Below are positions 53,885 through 62,722 of a DNA stretch of 64,000 nt, in pieces. This DNA comes from Dyadobacter sp. 50-39 (GTDB taxonomy: Bacteria; Bacteroidota; Bacteroidia; Cytophagales; Spirosomataceae): assembly GCA_001898145.1 (NCBI GenBank), contig MKSR01000029.1, positions 124,001 to 188,000 of the forward strand. Reading direction: 5' to 3'. The notes under the pieces were generated by a model. The model saw only the letters and a program-made list of their open reading frames with translations, made no database searches and was not told where the DNA came from. Every line of letters starts with the position of its first letter. The first letter of the stretch is position 1. A program made the position numbers and the translations under genes.

Positions 53885-55027
53885 ATGACATTTCAGGATT
53901 TAAAACTCATAGAGCCGATCAAAAAGGCTCTTCAAGAAGAAGGATACACCACTCCCACTCCCATCCAGGCCAAAGCCATCCCGATTATTCTAGAAAATAA
54001 AGATTTGCTGGGCTGTGCACAGACGGGTACGGGTAAAACTGCCGCTTTTGCGATTCCTATGCTGCAATTGCTGCAAGAGAACCCTGTCGGGAAGTTTGAG
54101 AAAAGCCGTGTACGCGCATTGATTCTGACCCCTACCCGCGAGCTCGCGATCCAGATCGGAGAGAGTTTCGCTGCTTACGGGCGCCATACACGTGTGAGAC
54201 ATACCGTTATTTTCGGCGGTGTGGGGCAGAAACCGCAAACCGACGCATTGCAGAAAGGCGTGGACGTGCTCATTGCTACGCCGGGCCGTATGCTGGATTT
54301 GATCAACCAGGGATTCATTAAACTGAACCAGCTGGAATTTTTCGTACTCGACGAAGCCGACCGTATGCTCGACATGGGTTTCGTGCATGACGTCAAAAAG
54401 GTAATCAAGCTGTTGCCGAACAAGCGCCAGTCGCTGTTTTTCTCGGCCACCATGCCCCCGGCGATCGTTACTCTGGCGGGTACCATTTTGAAAAACCCGG
54501 TAAAAGTGGAAGTTACCCCGGTGTCGTCGACGGCCGATACCATTCGCCAGTCGGTGTTTTTTGTAGATAAATCGGACAAGAACTCACTGCTGCTGCATAT
54601 TCTGAAAGACGAATCGATTGCAACGGCATTGGTATTTACCCGTACCAAACACGGGGCCGATAAAGTGGTGAAAGTGCTGCGTAAAGCCGGTGTTACTTCG
54701 GAGGCCATTCACGGCAATAAGTCGCAGACAGCCCGCCAGAATGCGTTGAAGAACTTCAAAAGCCAGACAACCCGCGTACTCGTAGCGACCGACATCGCCG
54801 CGAGGGGTATCGATGTGGATGATCTGACGCACGTGATCAACTACGAGATTCCGAATATTCCCGAAACATACGTTCACCGGATCGGTCGTACAGGTCGCGC
54901 GGGTGCCAAGGGCATTGCCCTGTCGTTTTGTGACAAGGAAGAAAAACCGTATCTCAAAGACATTCACAAGCTGATCGCCAAAAACATCCCGGTCGTGAAC
55001 GACCATCCCTACGCGCTAAGCAGATAA
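53885..55027 (+). CDS. DEAD-box RNA helicase, RhlE-like
   Basis: A 380-residue helicase with all family motifs: Q motif region (PTPIQAKAIP), AQTGTGKT (45-52), PTRELAIQI, DEADRMLDMG, SAT, and HRIGRTGRAG. It ends soon after the second RecA domain, without the basic tail many RhlE or CsdA proteins carry. It unwinds RNA in ribosome assembly or mRNA decay. The long leader (promoter box at 53753) is a common feature of cold-induced helicase genes, but that is inference here. A rhodanese gene follows after 8 bases. Confidence 0.93.
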   Translation: MTFQDLKLIEPIKKALQEEGYTTPTPIQAKAIPIILENKDLLGCAQTGTGKTAAFAIPMLQLLQENPVGKFEKSRVRALILTPTRELAIQIGESFAAYGRHTRVRHTVIFGGVGQKPQTDALQKGVDVLIATPGRMLDLINQGFIKLNQLEFFVLDEADRMLDMGFVHDVKKVIKLLPNKRQSLFFSATMPPAIVTLAGTILKNPVKVEVTPVSSTADTIRQSVFFVDKSDKNSLLLHILKDESIATALVFTRTKHGADKVVKVLRKAGVTSEAIHGNKSQTARQNALKNFKSQTTRVLVATDIAARGIDVDDLTHVINYEIPNIPETYVHRIGRTGRAGAKGIALSFCDKEEKPYLKDIHKLIAKNIPVVNDHPYALSR

Positions 55028-55035
55028 GAGGCAGT

Positions 55036-55341
55036 ATGCTGAAAAAAACTTACTCTGACATCGATCTGCCGCAAGCCCTGGTGTTGACCAAAAGTCCAGA
55101 TGCAGTGCTTATAGACGTGCGCGAGAGCTGGGAATTTGAAGAATTCAATGAAGGAGGAATCAATATCCCTCTCGCGGAGATCAGAGAAAAACGACCGCTG
55201 GTGGCTGCTTATCAAACGATCGTCGTCATTTGCACAAACGGTGTGCGGAGTAAAGTCGCCGCGATGGATTACTGCCGCGTCCCCGAATGGGCCGACAAGC
55301 AGATTTACCACGTGAAAGGCGGCATTATAGAGTCTGAGTAG
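55036..55341 (+). CDS. Single-domain rhodanese-like protein
   Basis: A 101-residue rhodanese domain. The active-site loop is VVICTNGVRSKVA with cysteine C66, and AVLIDVRESWEFEEF is the conserved entry motif. Proteins of this type transfer sulfane sulfur from thiosulfate or persulfide donors to acceptors. It is probably co-transcribed with the helicase gene (8-base gap) and followed by a terminator. The partner is unknown. Confidence 0.9.
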   Translation: MLKKTYSDIDLPQALVLTKSPDAVLIDVRESWEFEEFNEGGINIPLAEIREKRPLVAAYQTIVVICTNGVRSKVAAMDYCRVPEWADKQIYHVKGGIIESE

Positions 55342-55359
55342 TAGATTATTTATAAAAAA

Positions 55360-55394
55360 TAAAGCCTTGCAAGTCGATGATTTGCAAGGCTTTA
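55360..55394. terminator. Bidirectional terminator between rhodanese and dapF
   Basis: Perfect 13-bp stem (55360-55372 with 55382-55394) around a 9-base loop, with A-rich and T-rich flanks, between converging genes. Confidence 0.85.
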
Positions 55395-55415
55395 CTTTCT
55401 TACTTCAAATATTCA

Positions 55416-56195
55416 TTACACTTTCAAAGTCCCTTCAAAAACGCGTACCGCAGGGCCTATCAGATATATATTTTTAAATTGGCCTTCTCCGGCATCCTGG
55501 TATTCCACTGACAGCGTTCCGCCGATGGTTTCTACCTGCACGGGGCCATTCCAGCCCTCTCGCAGATGCGCGGATAATGCGCAGGCAGTCACGCCCGTTC
55601 CGCACGAGAAGGTTTCGTCTTCCACGCCGCGCTCGTAGGTACGCACGCTCAGGTGATTGTCTTCGATTACTTCCACGAAGTTCACATTCGTACCACCTTT
55701 CGGCCCATAAACGGAGCCATAGCGGATTTCGCTGCCGGTATTCACTACATCGGCTTCATGGATATCATCCACGTAAGTCACATAGTGCGGTGAACCGGTG
55801 TTCATGAAATCATATTCCTCATATTGCTCCACACCATTCACGTTCGACATTTTGAGTCGGATCGTATCGCCGGACACCGTAGCTTCGTGCTCGCCGTCGA
55901 CGGCGATGAATTTGGTACTGTCCTTAAACAGGCCAAGATCGTTCGCAAAACGTACCACACAGCGTCCGCCATTGCCGCACATGCTGCCCTCGCCGCCATC
56001 CGCATTGAAATACACCATGCGGAAATCGTACCCTTCGGCATTTTGCAGGAGAATCAGGCCGTCGGAGCCGACGCCGAAGCGGCGGTGGCAGATCGAAGCG
56101 ATCAGTTCTTTAGAAGCCGGGAACTGCAAGTCGCGGTCGTCGATCATGACGAAGTCGTTGCCGGTTCCCTGGTATTTAAAAAAGGCGGTGGTCAT
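55416..56195 (-). CDS. dapF: Diaminopimelate epimerase
   Basis: A 259-residue enzyme that converts LL- to meso-diaminopimelate for lysine and peptidoglycan synthesis. The two catalytic cysteines are C73 (GSMCGNGGRC) and C198 (ETFSCGTGVTAC), with the pseudo-twofold layout of the family. dapA lies at 27403 in the same window but not in the same operon. rplS lies upstream on the same strand, separated by hairpins. Confidence 0.96.
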   Translation of the reverse strand: MTTAFFKYQGTGNDFVMIDDRDLQFPASKELIASICHRRFGVGSDGLILLQNAEGYDFRMVYFNADGGEGSMCGNGGRCVVRFANDLGLFKDSTKFIAVDGEHEATVSGDTIRLKMSNVNGVEQYEEYDFMNTGSPHYVTYVDDIHEADVVNTGSEIRYGSVYGPKGGTNVNFVEVIEDNHLSVRTYERGVEDETFSCGTGVTACALSAHLREGWNGPVQVETIGGTLSVEYQDAGEGQFKNIYLIGPAVRVFEGTLKV

Positions 56196-56251
56196 AAATT
56201 ATTGGTCGTTGTCCGTCGGTTGAAACCGGCGGTAATAGAATCAATCAATTC

Positions 56252-56271
56252 CCGTCAGTTTCAACTGACGG
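56252..56271. repeat. Inverted repeat upstream of dapF
   Basis: Perfect 9-bp arms CCGTCAGTT/AACTGACGG with a 2-base loop, 57 bases before the dapF start codon. There is no adjoining T-run. Operator or leader hairpin; not assignable. Confidence 0.5.
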
Positions 56272-56288
56272 CGGGGTTATATTTTTAA

Positions 56289-56308
56289 AAAAATCGCGTT
56301 CGATTTTT
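56289..56308 (-). terminator. Second, A/T-rich hairpin after rplS
   Basis: An 8-bp stem AAAAATCG/CGATTTTT (56289-56296 with 56301-56308) with further T's beyond it on the minus strand. It may back up the stronger rplS terminator at 56321-56349. Confidence 0.45.
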
Positions 56309-56320
56309 CTAAAAAACAAA

Positions 56321-56349
56321 ACCCCGCAAGAAAAATTCGCTTGCGGGGT
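56321..56349 (-). terminator. Rho-independent terminator of rplS
   Basis: A 10-bp GC-rich stem ACCCCGCAAG/CTTGCGGGGT with a 9-base loop, followed on the minus strand by a T-rich run, 31 bases after the rplS stop codon. Confidence 0.85.
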
Positions 56350-56379
56350 CTTAAAATTTCGTACCGAAGATCTTTTGGA

Positions 56380-56742
56380 TTACTTCGTGGTTTTAAGCTC
56401 TTTAATACGAGCGGCTTTACCCTGACGGCCACGCAAGAAGAACAGTCGTGAACGACGCACCTTACCACGACGAATCAATTCGATTTTCGCGATGCTTGGT
56501 GAAAGGATTGGGAAAACACGCTCAACACCGATACCATTTGAAATTTTACGTACTGTAAAAGTTTCGCCTGCTCCGTTTACGTTACGACGCTGCATAACGG
56601 TACCCTGGAACTGCTGGATACGCTCTTTGTTACCTTCACGGATTTTCACGTGAACGTTGATCGTGTCGCCTGATTTGAAATCAGGATACTCGGATTTACG
56701 ATTTTCAATCGTAGCTTCTACGAGTTTAATAAGTTCGCTCAT
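56380..56742 (-). CDS. rplS: 50S ribosomal protein L19
   Basis: A 120-residue ribosomal protein at the 30S-50S interface. [36 protein letters not shown] and the basic C terminus [20 protein letters not shown] are family hallmarks. The frame is open upstream to 57009, inside the divergent nnrDE gene, but ATG 56742 ([20 protein letters not shown]) is the family start. A TAGATTTG box at 56835 leaves a leader of about 85 bases. Confidence 0.97.
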   Translation of the reverse strand: MSELIKLVEATIENRKSEYPDFKSGDTINVHVKIREGNKERIQQFQGTVMQRRNVNGAGETFTVRKISNGIGVERVFPILSPSIAKIELIRRGKVRRSRLFFLRGRQGKAARIKELKTTK

Positions 56743-56834
56743 GACGAGTGATTTTATGGATTTAAAATGATAGCTTGCTCCCAGCGGACGGGGTGACGCC
56801 CCTTCATTCAAAACAGCTTTTGAGAAAACGAGTG

Positions 56835-56842
56835 CAAATCTA
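56835..56842 (-). promoter_or_regulatory. Candidate -7 box (TAGATTTG) for rplS
   Basis: Exact TAnnTTTG on the minus strand, 93 bases before the rplS start codon, implying a leader of about 85 bases. Confidence 0.4.
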
Positions 56843-56883
56843 GCACTATTTTTTTGCAAGAAAAAGCTTTTCTCACGACTATC

Positions 56884-58365
56884 ATGAAGATTTTCAATGT
56901 AGAACAGATCCGGGCGATGGACGCCTACACGATCGCACACGAGCCCATCGCTTCCATCGACCTGATGGAGCGCGCCTCTCAGGCATTTGTACGCTGGTTT
57001 TGTAATCAATATGTCAATACCCGCCCGATTGCCGTCTTTTGCGGCAAGGGGAACAATGGCGGCGACGGCCTCGCAATCGCCCGCATTTTAAGCGCTTCGG
57101 GCTACGATGTGCAGGTTTTTACTGTTGAATACACCCTGCAAGCCACAGACGACTTCCACCACAACCTGGCACGTCTCGGCCAGCATCTCACACCGCGCCG
57201 AATCCACTCCGAGAACGACCTGCCGCGGCTATCCCAAAATGTCGTTTGCATCGACGCGTTGCTGGGCTCGGGACTTTCGAGACCCGTAGAGGGGCTGCTA
57301 AGTATTGTGATCAGGTATTTAAATGAAATATCCTGCAAAGTGGTGTCGGTCGACATCGCAAGCGGGCTGTACACCGATCAGCCGAACGATCCTACCGATG
57401 TGATCGTCAAACCGCGTTACACCGTCACGTTTCAGTTACCCAAACTTGCATTTATGCTCCCGCAAAATGCGGAATACGCGGGCGAATGGCACGTCGTCGA
57501 CATTGGACTGAGCGCACAGTATATCGATGATACAGCAACTCCTTACTATTTCACCGACAAGTCCGAAGCCGAAAAGCGGATCAAACCCAGGCAAAAGTTC
57601 TCTCATAAGGGCACTTACGGCCACGCCGTGATCTTGGCAGGCAGTTATGGAAAAATGGGTGCTGCGGTGCTGTCTGGCAGAGCTTGTCTTCGCTCGGGAG
57701 TGGGGCTGCTCACTATGCATGTACCCGCGTGCGGATACGAGATCACGCAAACAGCGGTCCCGGAAGCGATGACCACAGTGGATGATGCGGTGAAATACAT
57801 CAGCAAGGCACCGGATCTGGGTTCGGCGACGGCCATCGGCATCGGCCCTGGGATCGGCCAGGACAATGCCACTGTAAAAGCATTGGAAAGGGTGTTGCAA
57901 CAAGCCAAGGTACCTGTGATCATCGACGCGGACGGGTTGAATATCCTGGCTGCCAACCGGCATTTACTTTACAAACTACCTGAAAACACGATCCTCACAC
58001 CGCATCCCAAGGAATTTCAACGGCTGGTCGGCGACAGCGCCAATGAATATGAGCGACTGGATAAAGCCCGGGCATTTGCTTCCAAATACAAGGCGATCAT
58101 TTGCCTGAAAGGTGCCAATACCGCCATCGTGTTACCTAACGGCGAAGTGCATTTCAACTCCACCGGCAACCCGGGAATGGCCACCGGCGGCACCGGCGAC
58201 GTGCTTACCGGCATTATCACCAGCCTGTTAGCCCAAAAATACGCCCCTGCCGACGCCGCCATTATGGGTGTATACCAGCACGGCCTGGCCGGTGACCGAG
58301 CCGCCGCATCCCGCGGTCAAACCGCGCTCATCGCGTCGGATGTAGTGGAGCACCTTGGTTGGTAA
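56884..58365 (+). CDS. nnrDE: Bifunctional NAD(P)H-hydrate epimerase/dehydratase
   Basis: A 493-residue repair enzyme. The N-terminal YjeF_N epimerase domain (~1-215) has GKGNNGGDG at 54-62 and [11 protein letters not shown]; the C-terminal ADP-dependent dehydratase domain, of ribokinase fold, has [19 protein letters not shown] and [16 protein letters not shown]. It restores NADH and NADPH damaged by hydration. The start at 56884 ([16 protein letters not shown]) matches the family; an in-frame ATG at 56854 lies close to the rplS promoter. Divergent from rplS and convergent with feoB, 9 bases away. Confidence 0.95.
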   Translation: MKIFNVEQIRAMDAYTIAHEPIASIDLMERASQAFVRWFCNQYVNTRPIAVFCGKGNNGGDGLAIARILSASGYDVQVFTVEYTLQATDDFHHNLARLGQHLTPRRIHSENDLPRLSQNVVCIDALLGSGLSRPVEGLLSIVIRYLNEISCKVVSVDIASGLYTDQPNDPTDVIVKPRYTVTFQLPKLAFMLPQNAEYAGEWHVVDIGLSAQYIDDTATPYYFTDKSEAEKRIKPRQKFSHKGTYGHAVILAGSYGKMGAAVLSGRACLRSGVGLLTMHVPACGYEITQTAVPEAMTTVDDAVKYISKAPDLGSATAIGIGPGIGQDNATVKALERVLQQAKVPVIIDADGLNILAANRHLLYKLPENTILTPHPKEFQRLVGDSANEYERLDKARAFASKYKAIICLKGANTAIVLPNGEVHFNSTGNPGMATGGTGDVLTGIITSLLAQKYAPADAAIMGVYQHGLAGDRAAASRGQTALIASDVVEHLGW

Positions 58366-58374
58366 CTCGTTTGA

Positions 58375-60507
58375 TTAACTCAAAACCTGATAAACCACAA
58401 ATGCCGACACATATGCCAGCACCGTGAGATAGGCCAGCTGGATCATCGGCCATTTCCAGCCGTGGGTTTCGCGGTAGACTACGGCGATAGTACTCATACA
58501 CATCATCGCGAAGACGTAGAATATCAGTAGCGAGTAGCATACGGCCGGTGTGAACATCTGGCCACCTGTCTTCGGGTTTTTCTCTTGAATAAGCCTTTGC
58601 TTCACAGTCAGCACATCTTCGGTATCGCCGCTGATGCTGTAAATCGTGGCCATCGTACCCACAAACACCTCACGCGCCGCGAAAGACGCGAGTAAGGCAA
58701 TCCCGATCTTCCAATCATAACCTATCGGCTTGATTACCGGCTCGATAAAACGCCCGAACTGGCCCGCATAGGAGCTTTCCAGTCTTGCGGAAGCTACTGC
58801 GGCGTCAATTTCTTCCTGCGGGGCCGCATTCATGGAGGTGACTACTTGCTGTTCGGCTTTGTCCATTGCATTACCGGGACCGTAAGAGGCGAGTACCCAA
58901 AGTATGATGGAAATCGCCATAATGACCTTGCCGGCTTCCAGCACAAAGGATTTTACACTCTCATACATCGTATACCCGACATGCCCCCAGCGCGGCAGCT
59001 TGTAGGAAGGCATTTCAAGCATGAAATAGCTCGGCTCTTTTCTTGGAATAAACAATGACAGCAGCCAGGCAGAGCCTAACGCGCCAAGCAAACCGAGCAG
59101 GTAAAGGCCGAAAAGCACTAATCCCTGCACATTGAAAATGCCCAATACCTTGGTTTCCGGCACTACGACGGCGATGAGGATCGCGTAAATCGGCAGGCGG
59201 GCCGAGCAGCTCATGAGCGGGGTTACCATGATCGTCAGCAAACGCTCGTAGCGGCTACTGATGCTGCGGGTGGTCATAATGGCGGGTACGGCACAAGCCA
59301 CGCCCGAAATAAGCGGTACCACGCTGCGGCCGTTCAGCCCGAAGCGCCGCATCAGCTTATCCATAATTACCATCACCCGCGCCATGTAGCCCGATTCTTC
59401 CAGGATAGCCACCAGTGCGAACAGGATCGCGATTTGCGGGATAAATATGATGATACCGCCGATTCCGGCCATGATGCCGTCCGTCAGCAGATCGTTCAAT
59501 ACGCCTTGCGGCAATGTGTTTTTAGTCCATTCGATAGCGGCTGCGGTGCCGGCGTCGATCATGTCCATCGGGTAGGATGCCCAGGCGAAAATGGCCTGAA
59601 AGACGACCAGCAGCACCAATCCAAACGTCACGTATCCCCAAACGTGGTGCAGCAAGATGCTGTCCAGCTTGCGCGTCCAGTAAGGCTGCTCGGTAGCCCC
59701 CTCCGACTTGACGGCTTTGGAAACGATCGGTTTGATCTTCTCGTAGCGGGCGACCGTCTCGTTGGCGAGGAAGTTGTTTTCGTCAAAACCGTATTTCTCG
59801 ATCAGCGCATCGAGTTTGGCCCTTACGGGCTGTTCGAGAAAGGAAAAGTTATCATGCTGGCATACGTACTGCAATGCCACATAGTCATTATCGAGATGAT
59901 GGATTTCCTTCACTTCGTTGATCAGCCCTATTTCATTTCCCTTCGGTTCGTAGAAATAATGGAGGACAGGCTTCTCCGTGCGCTCTGCCACCTGCCTGAT
60001 GGCCTCCTTCAAGCCTTTCAGCCCGTCACCTGTCCGCGCGTTGATGCGCACGACGGGTACATTGAGCTGCATCGCGAGTTGTACGGCATTCACGGTCAGG
60101 TTCATACTTCCGGCCACATCGAGCATGTTGAGTGCCAGCACGGTGGGTATACCGAGGTCGTTGATTTCGGTAAAAAGCAGCAGGTTTCGTTGGAGGTTGG
60201 AGGCATCGGCCACGATCACGACCACATCCGGAAAATCGGGGTGCCTGGGGTTGGCCAGGATGTCCATCACCACGGTTTCATCCTTCGATTTGGGATAGAT
60301 ACTATATGTACCCGGCAAATCGACCAGCGTTACCGCCGCGTCGTGCCCGGCAGCGCTTGCAATGCGGAATGTGCCGGATTTCTTCTCGACCGTCACTCCC
60401 GGAAAATTGCCGGTTTTCTGGCGCATTCCGGTGAGTGCATTAAAAAGCGTAGACTTGCCGGCATTCGGGTTACCTACCAGCGCAACTTTAATATTTCCCT
60501 GTTTCAA
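58375..60507 (-). CDS. feoB: Ferrous iron transporter FeoB
   Basis: A 710-residue inner membrane protein. The N-terminal G domain has G1 GNPNAGKS (12-18 region), DLPGTYSI and NMLD. A helical spacer (~180-270) follows, then the membrane region with two Gate segments (LISGVACAVPAIMTTR and the C-terminal ASFAAREVFVGTMATIY). It imports Fe2+. No ATG is available before the G domain: an upstream in-frame stop forces the TTG at 60507 as start. feoA lies 28 bases upstream on the same strand. Confidence 0.96.
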   Translation of the reverse strand: MKQGNIKVALVGNPNAGKSTLFNALTGMRQKTGNFPGVTVEKKSGTFRIASAAGHDAAVTLVDLPGTYSIYPKSKDETVVMDILANPRHPDFPDVVVIVADASNLQRNLLLFTEINDLGIPTVLALNMLDVAGSMNLTVNAVQLAMQLNVPVVRINARTGDGLKGLKEAIRQVAERTEKPVLHYFYEPKGNEIGLINEVKEIHHLDNDYVALQYVCQHDNFSFLEQPVRAKLDALIEKYGFDENNFLANETVARYEKIKPIVSKAVKSEGATEQPYWTRKLDSILLHHVWGYVTFGLVLLVVFQAIFAWASYPMDMIDAGTAAAIEWTKNTLPQGVLNDLLTDGIMAGIGGIIIFIPQIAILFALVAILEESGYMARVMVIMDKLMRRFGLNGRSVVPLISGVACAVPAIMTTRSISSRYERLLTIMVTPLMSCSARLPIYAILIAVVVPETKVLGIFNVQGLVLFGLYLLGLLGALGSAWLLSLFIPRKEPSYFMLEMPSYKLPRWGHVGYTMYESVKSFVLEAGKVIMAISIILWVLASYGPGNAMDKAEQQVVTSMNAAPQEEIDAAVASARLESSYAGQFGRFIEPVIKPIGYDWKIGIALLASFAAREVFVGTMATIYSISGDTEDVLTVKQRLIQEKNPKTGGQMFTPAVCYSLLIFYVFAMMCMSTIAVVYRETHGWKWPMIQLAYLTVLAYVSAFVVYQVLS

Positions 60508-60535
60508 TGGAGAGGCTGTATGCGGAACGCAATCT

Positions 60536-60784
60536 TTACTCTAATTCAATCACTGCGGCTTCGTTCAAACGCAACGACAGGCTGTAATGGCCTCCGACGT
60601 TGATGCAGATCGGGTCACCGAAGGGCGCAACCGCATCCAGCCGTACCTCACATCCTGGCAAACAGCCCATTTCGAGCAGTTTGAGGGACATTGCACGGTC
60701 TGTAAATGATTTGATTATGCCCCTTTCACCCTTTTTAAGGTGGGAAACGGTACGAGCCGACATACGTTCCTTATTTAGATTCAT
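60536..60784 (-). CDS. feoA: Ferrous iron transport protein FeoA
   Basis: An 82-residue SH3-like protein of the FeoA family (VSHLKKGERGIIKSF, LKLLEMGCLPGCEV, LSLRLNEAAVIEL). FeoA assists FeoB, probably at its cytosolic domains. It is the first gene of a two-gene operon with feoB, divergent from the ccm genes across a 239-base gap. I saw no clear Fur-like site in that gap. Confidence 0.92.
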   Translation of the reverse strand: MNLNKERMSARTVSHLKKGERGIIKSFTDRAMSLKLLEMGCLPGCEVRLDAVAPFGDPICINVGGHYSLSLRLNEAAVIELE

Positions 60785-60911
60785 TTTATTTAAAGTACAA
60801 ATAAAGCACTCTCAGACGGTAAATCAAACTTTACTTAACCTAATGTGCCTACCGTTCGCCAAATCATTCAAAATCCTGACCGTTTTATTATTTCCCTCCG
60901 GCTTTGTGTCG

Positions 60912-60919
60912 TACTTTTG
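60912..60919 (+). promoter_or_regulatory. Candidate -7 box (TACTTTTG) for the ccm operon
   Basis: Exact TAnnTTTG in the feoA-ccmB gap, 104 bases before the inferred ccmB start. If used, transcription begins after any possible start at 60904, which favours the TTG at 61024. Confidence 0.4.
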
Positions 60920-60985
60920 CAGCGCGAAACGAAGTACCGGAGCCCGGAAAAAGTGCCGCTGGTTACATTACAACAGCAAACCGAG

Positions 60986-61006
60986 AGCCGAAAGCTGAAA
61001 GCCGAT
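60986..61006. repeat. Heptamer tandem repeat before ccmB
   Basis: Three direct copies of a heptamer, AGCCGAA, AGCTGAA and AGCCGAT, end 17 bases before the inferred ccmB start. Origin and effect unknown. Confidence 0.6.
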
Positions 61007-61023
61007 GGCCCGCACCAATCACC

Positions 61024-61686
61024 TTGAACGAGATTAAGACCCTGATCTGGAAAGAAGTAACACTCGAATGGCGCCAGAAATACGCCCTGAGCGGGATGTT
61101 GCTTTATGTGGTCAGCACAGTGTTCGTTTGTTACCTGAGTTTTAATCTCCGCAGAAACCAGCTGACGCCGATCGTCTGGAATACGCTCCTCTGGATTATC
61201 CTGCTTTTCACGGCGGTGAATGCCATTGCCAAAAGCTTCTCGCAGGAACGTCACGGCCGGCTGCTCTATTATTACAACCTGTGCAGTCCGCAAGCCATTA
61301 TCATTTCCAAAATCATCTATAACTCGCTCGTAATGGCGGTGTTGTCGGGGCTTGGATTCGTTTTTTACGCATTTGTCATGGGTAACCCCGTGCAAGACAA
61401 TGGCTTGTTTACGATTTGCGTATTGCTGGCGTCCGTCGGTTTTGCTTCCGTTCTCACATTGATCGCCGGCATTGCGTCCAAAGCCGACAACAGTGCGACG
61501 CTCATGGCAGTGCTTAGTTTCCCGATCATCCTTCCCATGCTGCTCATGACGATCCGCCTCGCGAAAAACGCGCTCGACGGTCTGGACTGGTCGGTCAGCA
61601 CGGACGAAATCACCACACTATTATCGATCGATCTGATAGTAATTACGCTCAGCTACCTGCTTTTTCCTTATTTATGGAGAAGCTGA
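61024..61686 (+). CDS. ccmB: Cytochrome c maturation permease CcmB
   Basis: A 220-residue inner membrane protein with about six helices. EIKTLIWKEVTLEWRQKYALSG at the N terminus (split in family alignments after WKE) and FSQERHGRLLYYYNLCSP are characteristic. With the ATPase CcmA it forms the transporter that frees haem-loaded CcmE from CcmC. The start is taken as TTG 61024, which gives the normal length; the frame is open to a TTG at 60904, but that leader is encoded by repeat sequence. First ccm gene in the window; no ccmA is adjacent. Confidence 0.9.
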   Translation: MNEIKTLIWKEVTLEWRQKYALSGMLLYVVSTVFVCYLSFNLRRNQLTPIVWNTLLWIILLFTAVNAIAKSFSQERHGRLLYYYNLCSPQAIIISKIIYNSLVMAVLSGLGFVFYAFVMGNPVQDNGLFTICVLLASVGFASVLTLIAGIASKADNSATLMAVLSFPIILPMLLMTIRLAKNALDGLDWSVSTDEITTLLSIDLIVITLSYLLFPYLWRS

Positions 61687-61730
61687 AAAACAGCAGGTTA
61701 CAGGGCACAACTTTAAAGTATTAGTTTAAA

Positions 61731-62414
61731 ATGAGAAAGATCTGGTGGAAAATCCTCTGTGTGGTGATTATCTTCTATGTGATCATCTGGGGTTTTATCG
61801 GTCCCGTTCCACGCCTTGCCATTATCAATGAAAGTATCCGCAATACGTACTTCCACGTGGCATTATGGCTTGCCATGACCACATTGCTGCTTTTGTCGAT
61901 GGTGTTCTCCATCCGCTACTTGATGAAAGGCAACATCAAAGACGACGATATCGCCAGTGAAGTGGCCAAAGCCGCTATCTTCTTTGGAATACTCGGCTGC
62001 CTGACCGGCTCGGTGTGGGCCAATTATACCTGGGGCGATCCCTGGCCGAACGACCCGAAACTGAATGGGGCCGCGGTGGGTATCCTTATCTACCTGGCCT
62101 ATCTGCTGCTCAGAAGCTCTTTCGAAGACGAGCAGCGCCGCGCCCGGATTTCCTCGGTTTACAACATTTTCGCGTTCGCCGTTTTTATCCCGATCATTTA
62201 CATTCTGCCCCGTCTGACGGACTCTTTGCACCCGGGCAGCGGCGGCAACAGTACATTCGGTTCTTATGATTTTGACAACAATATCCGGAAGGTTTTCTAC
62301 CCGGCCGTGATCGGGTATATCCTGCTGGGATTGTGGATTGCAGAGCTTCGGATCCGTATCAAGCAGATCAACCGGGTACGCGAAGAGGCATTGATCGAAT
62401 CGGGCAAGCTCTGA
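61731..62414 (+). CDS. ccmC: Cytochrome c maturation haem-handling protein CcmC
   Basis: A 227-residue membrane protein with six helices. The tryptophan-rich haem motif between helices reads NYTWGDPWPNDPKLNG, a variant of the WWD motif. Flanking histidines are in YFHVALWLAM and TDSLHPGSGG. CcmC loads haem onto CcmE in the periplasm. The gene follows ccmB by 44 bases and precedes ccmD and ccmE. Confidence 0.92.
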   Translation: MRKIWWKILCVVIIFYVIIWGFIGPVPRLAIINESIRNTYFHVALWLAMTTLLLLSMVFSIRYLMKGNIKDDDIASEVAKAAIFFGILGCLTGSVWANYTWGDPWPNDPKLNGAAVGILIYLAYLLLRSSFEDEQRRARISSVYNIFAFAVFIPIIYILPRLTDSLHPGSGGNSTFGSYDFDNNIRKVFYPAVIGYILLGLWIAELRIRIKQINRVREEALIESGKL

Positions 62415-62491
62415 GCATTTTGACCCAAGAAAGGCTTTTTACAAACGTTTCAAAGTAAATTTTCGTTAAGGTTTAGTCCATTAGATATACA

Positions 62492-62716
62492 ATGAAAAGA
62501 ATTTCCCTTATCCTCATGACCTTACTGGCCATTGTCGGCAACGCGTTCGCGCAGGCAGGAGATACCTCCGTGGAGATGGCCGACAGGCTGCGTGCCGACG
62601 GTAAAATCTGGGTCGTGGTGGCGGTGGTAGCCGTTGTTTTCGCCGGGTTGGCAATCAACCTCTTCCGCATCGATTCCAAGTTGAAAAAGATTGAAAAAGA
62701 CCTCAATATCAAGTAA
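62492..62716 (+). CDS. ccmD: CcmD-like small membrane protein
   Basis: A 74-residue protein with a probable signal peptide (MKRISLILMTLLAIVGNAFA), a short polar region, one membrane helix (IWVVVAVVAVVFAGLAINLF) and a charged cytosolic tail (RIDSKLKKIEKDL). Size, topology and position between ccmC and ccmE fit CcmD, which helps release haem-bound CcmE. The leading signal-like segment makes it longer than the enterobacterial protein. Confidence 0.82.
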   Translation: MKRISLILMTLLAIVGNAFAQAGDTSVEMADRLRADGKIWVVVAVVAVVFAGLAINLFRIDSKLKKIEKDLNIK

Positions 62717-62722
62717 GCCCCT

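Noticed and set aside
59434-60603. A 389-codon open frame antisense to feoB
   Set aside because: FeoB on the other strand is complete, with G motifs and Gate segments. The antisense frame has no family-like feature.
60785-60903. A Fur box upstream of feoA
   Set aside because: The AT-rich stretch near 60785-60810 does not show the paired GATAATGAT-type hexamers expected of a Fur site.
60904-61023. An N-terminal extension of CcmB by 40 residues
   Set aside because: The extension is encoded by a promoter-like box and heptamer repeats, and the TTG at 61024 gives the normal CcmB length.
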